Source: Limnanthes douglasii subsp. nivea (taxonomy: Eukaryota; Streptophyta; Magnoliopsida; Brassicales; Limnanthaceae). From it: DNA of 64,000 nucleotides. The stretch covers positions 46,334,742 to 46,398,741 of the forward strand of contig JAUPFV010000005.1 in NCBI GenBank assembly GCA_036936605.1, read 5' to 3'. The notes beneath the pieces are model-generated. The model was not told the origin of the DNA. It did no database searches and saw only the letters and a list, made by a program, of their open reading frames with translations. Both the position numbers and the translations under genes were made by a program. Below are positions 58,220 to 64,000 of this stretch, in pieces (position 1 is the first letter of the stretch; each line of letters begins with the position of its first letter).

Positions 58220-58640
58220 TGATAAGGGAAGGGAAATATAAATAATAACAAGGTTTATTATATTAAATACCATAAATAAAGTCATGTATTTAGTAGTCAA
58301 AGACTAAAGTAAAGCAAACATAAGAGTTAGAGATCTTAAATGATATATCCTTAGAACTCGTTTATAAATAGTAGAAGAGCGGGGTGAGAAATCTACTTTG
58401 ACGGTGGTAATTATGTAATTTTGTTATTCACTTTATGTACTATATAAAGGATATTCCTTTTTGAGAAAAGGGCGAATGATTAGTCAATTATTGTTGCATT
58501 TATTCCTTTTGTCTTTTTCTCTCTCTACAAAATATTGATTCTCTCACTAAAAGTATTCGATACGAATATCTTTTAGCCATGTGCTATCCCACGAATATTT
58601 TCGTATCTGAACTAACCTAAGAATTTTATGAGTTCATCAG
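58220..58640 (+). repeat. 3' LTR of the third element
   Basis: Starts TGATAAGGGAAGGG directly after GGGGGCTAC and contains TATATAAAGGATATTCC near 58440. It probably ends TTCATCA at 58640, giving 421 bp with TG..CA ends and short inverted termini (TGAT/ATCA). The end is inferred. Confidence 0.6.
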
Positions 58641-58920
58641 TCATTAACCACCATCGAATTTTATTCATGTGCTCCCATCTAATCCATTTTTACACTTAAT
58701 CTAGTAATTTTATTATGTTTATGCTCGGTCTAAAAAATGATTGAGACTGGCTTATTATCGCAAATAGGAACGCTGAGAGAGAATTTTAGTAACAGTCACT
58801 GGACACCTATGAAGAAATAATCACAATCTATCGACCTTGAATCTTCTTTCTAACAACCCTTCCTCCATAACCCCCGCAACTTTCTATCAAAAATATCATC
58901 AAAAATCTCAATTACTTACC

Positions 58921-59765
58921 ATGGGTGAATCTGAGAAACAAGACGCCTTAAAGAAACAATAACACTCGTTGAATCCTAAAGCAAAAATCACAACCATAAA
59001 AATACAAGGCAACTCAAAACCTCCTCATCCGGAGGGAGCAACTGTGATAAACAAAATTCACTGGTGATTCCTTCGGTTATAGAAAAAAACCATGCTCCAA
59101 ACACCCATTCCCAGCTCCAAGATGAACCCTCTGAGTAGCTAAACGGTCTCGAACCAATAACAGATAGTGATAAATTCAAATAGTCGATGATACTCCAAGA
59201 CCTAACTTCAAGGATAAAAAAGTGAAAAAGAAATCCAAGGCAAACAAGAAGAAAAACAAGGACGTTGTTACACTGCATGCAGAGCTGGTTGCCAATCTTG
59301 GTGAAAATTTCCAAGACGTGCTCCCCAAGTATCTCATTGCACTTAGAAAAGTGAAATATTAATACTTTAATCAATCAGAAACATATGCGTTTCGTAAACA
59401 ATTGGGAATTCTTGGAACTATCTCAATTCGCCTACCCCTTATAGGATAAACTCCCCTATCATGTGGTGCAAATGAGTTGGTTGTTTACCCATAGATTTGA
59501 ATTGAGATATTTGGTTCCTTTAGATTTGATCATCGTTGATGACTCATTGATCTTTTTGCAAGCCAAGCGCGTCCCAACTTATTGTTTGCACTGCTCTCTT
59601 GCATCATGGCTTTAAGACTCTAAAAACTGAACTTCTAATAGAGAAATTCATATAAAAAACAAGGGTTTCAAAGAATCCAATCCTTCCATTTTACTATATT
59701 ATTCTTAGAAATGCCTCGAAGATAGTCAAAGATCTCCTCGAAGCAAACAAGATACGGATTTGAAT
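58921..59765 (+). pseudogene. aORF copy 4, heavily decayed
   Basis: Pieces across all frames line up with copy 3 in order: MGESEKQDALKKQ and PKAKITTIKIQG (like MDDKKEKLSRVIEK and TKSIRVKISS), NLGENFQDVLPKYLIALRKVKYYF (like DILGENLLGIESKHLLVIYKVKYKYF), MSWLFTHRFELRYLVPLD, CIMALRL*KLNF (like CIMASRLLETTL), and SKIVKDLLEANK (like FKVIKYFLEADK). It is cut at about 59765 by copia 3'-end sequence. Confidence 0.6.
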
Positions 59766-60131
59766 ATGTTGGCTTACCAACATCAATTTGAATGAGGGTG
59801 TTAAAAATGAATTAAATTATGAAAAAACAATTCAAATTTATTAAATCAACTAATCTATTTACTCAATGTTGGGGTGGTGTCGTATAATTACCCTACCAAA
59901 TCCGTTAAATCATTACTGATGCTAAATATTAAGAAATTAATTGAATAATTGTATACTTTTCCAATTTGAATATATTCAACTATAGTGAATTAAATATATT
60001 GGTACAATCAAATCTACTATTTTTTTTTAAAAAAAGAAGTTACATATCTATTTAATTTGAATATCATAACTATAAAGGAATAAATATATTCATACATTTA
60101 AATATACTGATTTATATATAAAAAAATAAAG

Positions 60132-60179
<48 letters not shown>

Positions 60180-60250
60180 ATATCATAATTACGATAGAGT
60201 AAATATGTTGCTTCAAAGCTCACAATTTATTTGACAGTGAGTTACATATA
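59766..60250 (+). repeat. Copia 3' end / LTR start and ~95-bp internal repeats
   Basis: 59768-59798 matches 32925-32953 (GGCTTACCAACATCAATTTG, AATGAGGG) and then an LTR starts TGTTAAAAATG at 59799. From about 59962 a unit containing CCAATTTGAATAT, an AACTATA-type word, TAAATATATT and GTTATAT-type words recurs about three times to 60250, with an (AT)n run at 60133-60176. Confidence 0.6.
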
Positions 60251-60329
60251 TATTTATTTATATTTATTTGACTAATATCGATGGAAAGGCAACCTCACAA
60301 ATAGAGGAATAACTACCAAGATAGATAAA

Positions 60330-62330
60330 TCATAACAACATGTGCCCTTATTGAAGAATCAACAACACCGTAGGGGAGCATGTGAACATCATCCATCAAC
60401 GCCGACCTTATGATCAATATTTTCATTGAATGAAGTATTCCTCAGCTTTTTATGCTCATATTTATTGCTCTAAGAAAACCTAGTATCATTTAGATTACTA
60501 GCTTTTGTCAAAGCTAAGATAGAAGCTTCATTATCAACGAGTATAATGAATTCTAAAACAGTCATAATTGTTCAATCTTTATAGTACTAGGAGCGCAAGA
60601 AAAAATCTAGATTCATATTTTTTGTCAACTCAGGCTTATCGACTCACATACCCAAAGCATTAGATTACACAAAACCATCAAATAGGTATAGAAAATCTAT
60701 CATACCAGGGTCGAATGAGGAAGAACAACCAAATTCATTACTAACTGTTAGAGGAGACAATATATTACTTGCTATAAAAACTGAATAAGGCATCAAATAA
60801 GCAAAAGCATTATACATGCTCACTGCACAAGGTATATAACCTAAAAAGTAAAGTTATATTTACTTTCATAATAAAAATAATGAGGTATTAATATATGAAG
60901 TGCGTGAGTGTTTACGCCTTTTATAAGGAACATATATTTCCTCAGCATCATCTTCATTAGCTTTGACCATATAAGTAAAGATATCGGGCAAACCAGATAA
61001 TTCATTCATCAAAGTACATACCTTTGGTTGGAACGTTTATCTTTACTCTTAGAAAATTTGGTAGTTTTCTCGTCCTCAAAAAAGAAATAGTAACGAAATT
61101 ACCTTTGGCACTCATGCTAGGTCATAATTTGGCCAATATAAAGTGTCCATGCACTAGTATAGAAGCATTTGAATACTAAAATTTTATGGCTTCGTCTATC
61201 ATTTCACTATACCTCATATTAATAGATTTTTCTAGCAAATCATCAAAGAAGAAATTTATGGCAGAAGTTGATATACAAAAAAAAAAAGCTTATATATAGT
61301 AAAAAAATGGCCATCACACCATTTACCATGGGATCATCTTCTACCTTTTCTCCAATAACTACGGGCATCATCATATTCCGCCCAAAAGGTTTAAGTTTGC
61401 ATTTTTTTGTCTTCCCGAAAAGATATCTGAACCAAATTTTTTTCAAGGATAAGAGCATGAAGATAAAACATCTTCTAAACATTACCAAGCTCACTAGAGT
61501 GCGCTAGCTTGTTTTGTCAGTCATAGAAAAATATTTGAATAAGCTATAATATGTTAAATGAAAGTAAATATAAGAGTATCCAATTTACACTATAGAATTA
61601 TGCATGGAATATAATAAAAGAAAAAGGAAAATTCTTACTCTTTAGCACTTTATTTCTATACAAAGTTGCAAATTGACGGGGTGTGTCAGTCTCTCAATGA
61701 CCACTAACAAAAACAAAACTTGTCTTCCAAGTCTTTATGAGTCTGGAATACAAGTCACCACTTTATAACGGTTGTACAAAGAGCGTTAACAATAAGGATT
61801 CCCCTAGACAAACTAATTAGGGTCACCATCAAAACCCCTTGCAATAAAATTAGATAATTAGTATATTTAGTACTAATTATCATTGAAATTAACAATCTAC
61901 ATCCATTTATTGATAAATGACTGGGATACATTCTCAAAAGATTAAAAAATATCAAAATGTTGAATACAGAGGTAGTCAAACCCATAAGTCTAGCATGAAG
62001 TTGAAAACACGATCTCATATGCCAAGAAATCAAGAAGAGTATACCTTTTATGAGTAATATGATTATCACTTCCTTAGGAATATTTCATTTTATCTTATAA
62101 CATAAATAGTTAATCCTCGATATAGGAATAACATTTTTCCAAAAATTTATTCATAACTTCATGATTCGTTGATGAATAAGAATTTACTATTAATTCATCT
62201 GAAACATTAGTTTATATTGCATGGTCATATAATCCAACAATAAAAAATTGAGGACTCTGTGAGGAAGACGATGGTGTAGTCAAGGGTTTAGAATTGGAAA
62301 TATAAGGTCGTGCAGATTAACATTGTACTT
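60330..62330 (-). pseudogene. aORF copy 5, fossil
   Basis: Minus-strand fragments in order: LMGLTTSVFNILIFFNLLRMYPSHLSINGCR at 61985-61895 (like LMNWGLRLSLDPSLVEYFNLIRR, PSQLSPNAW), DLYSRLIKTWKTSFVFVSGH*E at about 61755-61690 (like NLLEAERNWRTQFLFVSGAWENG), a donor-like GTAAGAATTTTCC, then LSGLPDIFTYMVKANEDDAEEIYVPYKRRK at about 60995-60905 (like LTTPPPANVIFKRTEAKDTKLYVPYRVKSH). Further minus-strand frames to 60330 may be the coiled-coil part, but this is weak. Identity is low; the argument rests on the order of several short matches. Confidence 0.5.
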
Positions 62331-62434
62331 TTAGAACTAAAAGATTCAACATGGGCTCAATATTGAAAGCGAGAGATCAGAAACACGGGAAAGTAGATGA
62401 AATAGGAAATGAATAAATAATAATAAAATATTAA

Positions 62435-62442
62435 TATTTATA
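62435..62442 (-). promoter_or_regulatory. TATA box upstream of aORF copy 5
   Basis: TATAAATA on the minus strand, upstream of the fossil gene as in copies 1 and 3. Confidence 0.35.
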
Positions 62443-62449
62443 GTGAAAA

Positions 62450-63284
62450 TACATATTTCATCTTTTCATACACGTGTCAAGGGATCTGGTTTTCCACTAT
62501 AAACCTAAACAGTAAGTTTATAAAATGGAACATGTGCCATTATATGAACGTTTTAATCGTTACCAATACGTGATACACTTTCTTTCACCATGCTCACTCA
62601 TTGACTTTTTAAAAATGATTCTCTGAGTGTCTCTTATATATTTTTAAAGGTATTGAAATCTCTTCAATTTCAAATCTTAGGTTTTGACATAATAACAAAT
62701 AGTAGGCATGACCCCTTATTTATTTGATTTTATTTTTTATTTATAATAGTTCTTGTTATCATTTAAAATAATAATATGAGGGATGGTAGTCTACTATTTA
62801 CTATTGTACTTTTTCTAAAATTATATGTTCCTTTAAGTTTAACCATTTTTGTTAGAATAATCCTAGCACTATCAAAATATATTGCGGGAATATTAGAAAA
62901 TATAATAAATGGTAGTAAATGATATTTTAAAAAAATGGTTACAAATAATTACTGATTTTTTATTTATATATTATTAACAAACTAACTTAATATTATATAT
63001 ATAGTATTTGAAAACTTAAAGTGGGATCATAATTACTAAACATGCTTCCAATTTGGGTAAAAGAATTCATTATACATGAAACCATCTTTTTACCCTTATC
63101 TACTTAATGAATTATATTTTTATACATTTCTTCATAAATTTAACAAACAGTCAATTTAAAACCTTATAATCCTAACTATATATTATATACTTAGAAACTA
63201 AAAACAAAACAAATTGAAAAATTAAAAACTTATAAATTTTAACAAAATATCCATAAGTATCAAACCTAAAAAATGGAAGAACCA
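62450..63284. other. AT-rich intergenic DNA
   Basis: No ORF, exon or repeat that I can support. The LTR expected for copy 5 was not found here. Confidence 0.5.
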
Positions 63285-63670
63285 CATTAGAATTTGGTGT
63301 GGATTATTTTCAACTGAGGGTAATTTGGACAAATGTTTTGTGGTGTTTCAGAGGCATTTAATGTTTAAGTGGTTTGTAGTGAGAGATTTGAGTTGCTTGG
63401 CTGTATTAAATGGTCATTACCCTCATTAATGAAAGTGGTTGGGTATTTATACCCTTAATTGTGGGCCACATGAGCTTTTGGGTCAAACTTATGAAACCAG
63501 GTCGAGTTCAAAAACCCATTAATTTATTAAGTAGATTACCAATTAGCTTAGTCAAAAGGTGATTACTTTTTAATACTTTTGTCCAGTTCGGATGGTTCAG
63601 TGGGTAGCTTTTGTCCGAATTGCCCATGTCCGGTTTTTACAGTGAGTGGTGAGAAAATCCGCACTCATCA
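63285..63670 (-). repeat. 3' LTR of a further gypsy element
   Basis: On the minus strand it starts TGATGAGTGC at 63670 after AAAAAAAAGGGGCTAC, with a TATA palindrome GGGTATTTATACCC at 63441-63454 and a TACCCTCA block near 63315. It is closely similar in order to the LTR at 5965-6395. Confidence 0.65.
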
Positions 63671-64000
63671 GTAGCCCCTTTTTTTTAGGTTTTGTTCGAA
63701 GGCCTTTGGCAAGACCTAAGAAATCGCCTTTGGGCACTTGTGACATTTTCCGGACGAATAAAGTTTTCAGTAAAGGAATTGTCCGGACTGAAAAACTCTT
63801 TAGAAGTTCAAAGGTTTTGCTATGGATCATGGGACATATGTCACCTTCTGATTTGTCTCACCAGCCGTTTTTCTCCTAGAACAGCGCTCCCACTAATCCC
63901 AAAAAGTAGCCTCTTCATTTAATGTATGTGACGCCAACGCCGTTTTCAATCATTACTTTCATCTTTTCGTATTCTCCTAGGTTTCTGAGTATCTTTTTGT
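63671..64000 (+). other. Leader of aORF copy 6, runs off the window
   Basis: Corresponds block by block to the minus strand of 5964-5640 (purine tract, GTTTTTGCCAGAG-type words, CCTTCTGATTTG, GCCGTTTTTC, CGTATTCTCCTAGG). The coding start would lie a few hundred bases beyond base 64000. The host element is therefore in minus orientation with its 3' end here. Confidence 0.6.

Larger units (their letters stand above)
55985..58640 (+). mobile_element. Third gypsy-type element fragment: aORF copy 3 plus 3' LTR
   Basis: Contains an antisense aORF (minus strand), its leader, the purine tract AGGACTGGGGGCTAC at 58206-58219 and an LTR starting TGATAAGG. Everything upstream of the last aORF exons, including pol, has been lost at the junction with the palindrome array near 55985. 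Confidence 0.65.

Noticed and set aside
61243..61507. Overlapping frames of 79-83 codons on both strands
   Set aside because: Neither shows a known motif; the region lies within the fossil aORF and is probably decayed linker.

Overview
The window looks like nuclear DNA from a eudicot plant. It is AT-rich, has multi-exon genes with GT-AG introns, and most of it is transposon sequence at different stages of decay. I cannot name the species. Only three ordinary host genes are visible: a seed-type tonoplast aquaporin of the TIP3 class (12.3-13.2 kb, +), a calcineurin-like metallophosphoesterase (34.0-36.2 kb, -) and a TEX2-like SMP-domain lipid-transfer protein (38.4-46.5 kb, -). All three assemble into uninterrupted spliced reading frames of about 260, 371 and 792 residues.

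Layout. 1-6.4 kb: the 3' part of a Ty3/gypsy element with an open pol frame. An antisense multi-exon gene (called aORF here) lies between pol and the 3' LTR. 6.4-10.6 kb: a MULE-like element (element A, -) with a decayed ULP-associated type of gene; its introns are packed with short palindromic words. 12-13.4 kb: TIP3. 14.0-15.9 kb: a Pack-MULE-like element with long inverted terminal repeats around a captured Root_cap exon. 16-22 kb: non-coding, with several minisatellites. 22.3-31.4 kb: a second, dead Ty3/gypsy copy in reverse orientation with its own aORF, abutting a Ty1/copia fragment (31.6-33.1 kb). 34-46.5 kb: the two conserved host genes, with an 880-bp insertion between them. 47.1-53.6 kb: a full-length L1-type LINE with a 17-bp target-site duplication, inserted into repeated MULE-end sequence. 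53.6-56 kb: element B, a relative of element A, with two large inverted arrays of a 26-bp near-palindrome. 56-64 kb: four more aORF modules, two of them barely recognisable, with matching LTRs.

Two themes stand out. First, an aORF module recurs six times. It is a PF04195-like 'putative gypsy type transposon' protein followed by a coiled coil. It is always antisense to its host retroelement, and where the leader is readable it usually has its own TATA box. Second, three MULE-like loci (elements A and B and the 37.2-38.1 kb insertion) carry arrays of palindromic 25-26 bp words confined to introns. In element B the arrays are inverted relative to each other, so a transcript could fold into long double-stranded RNA. 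Coordinates of splice sites and of decayed elements are from reading alone and have not been aligned by software.
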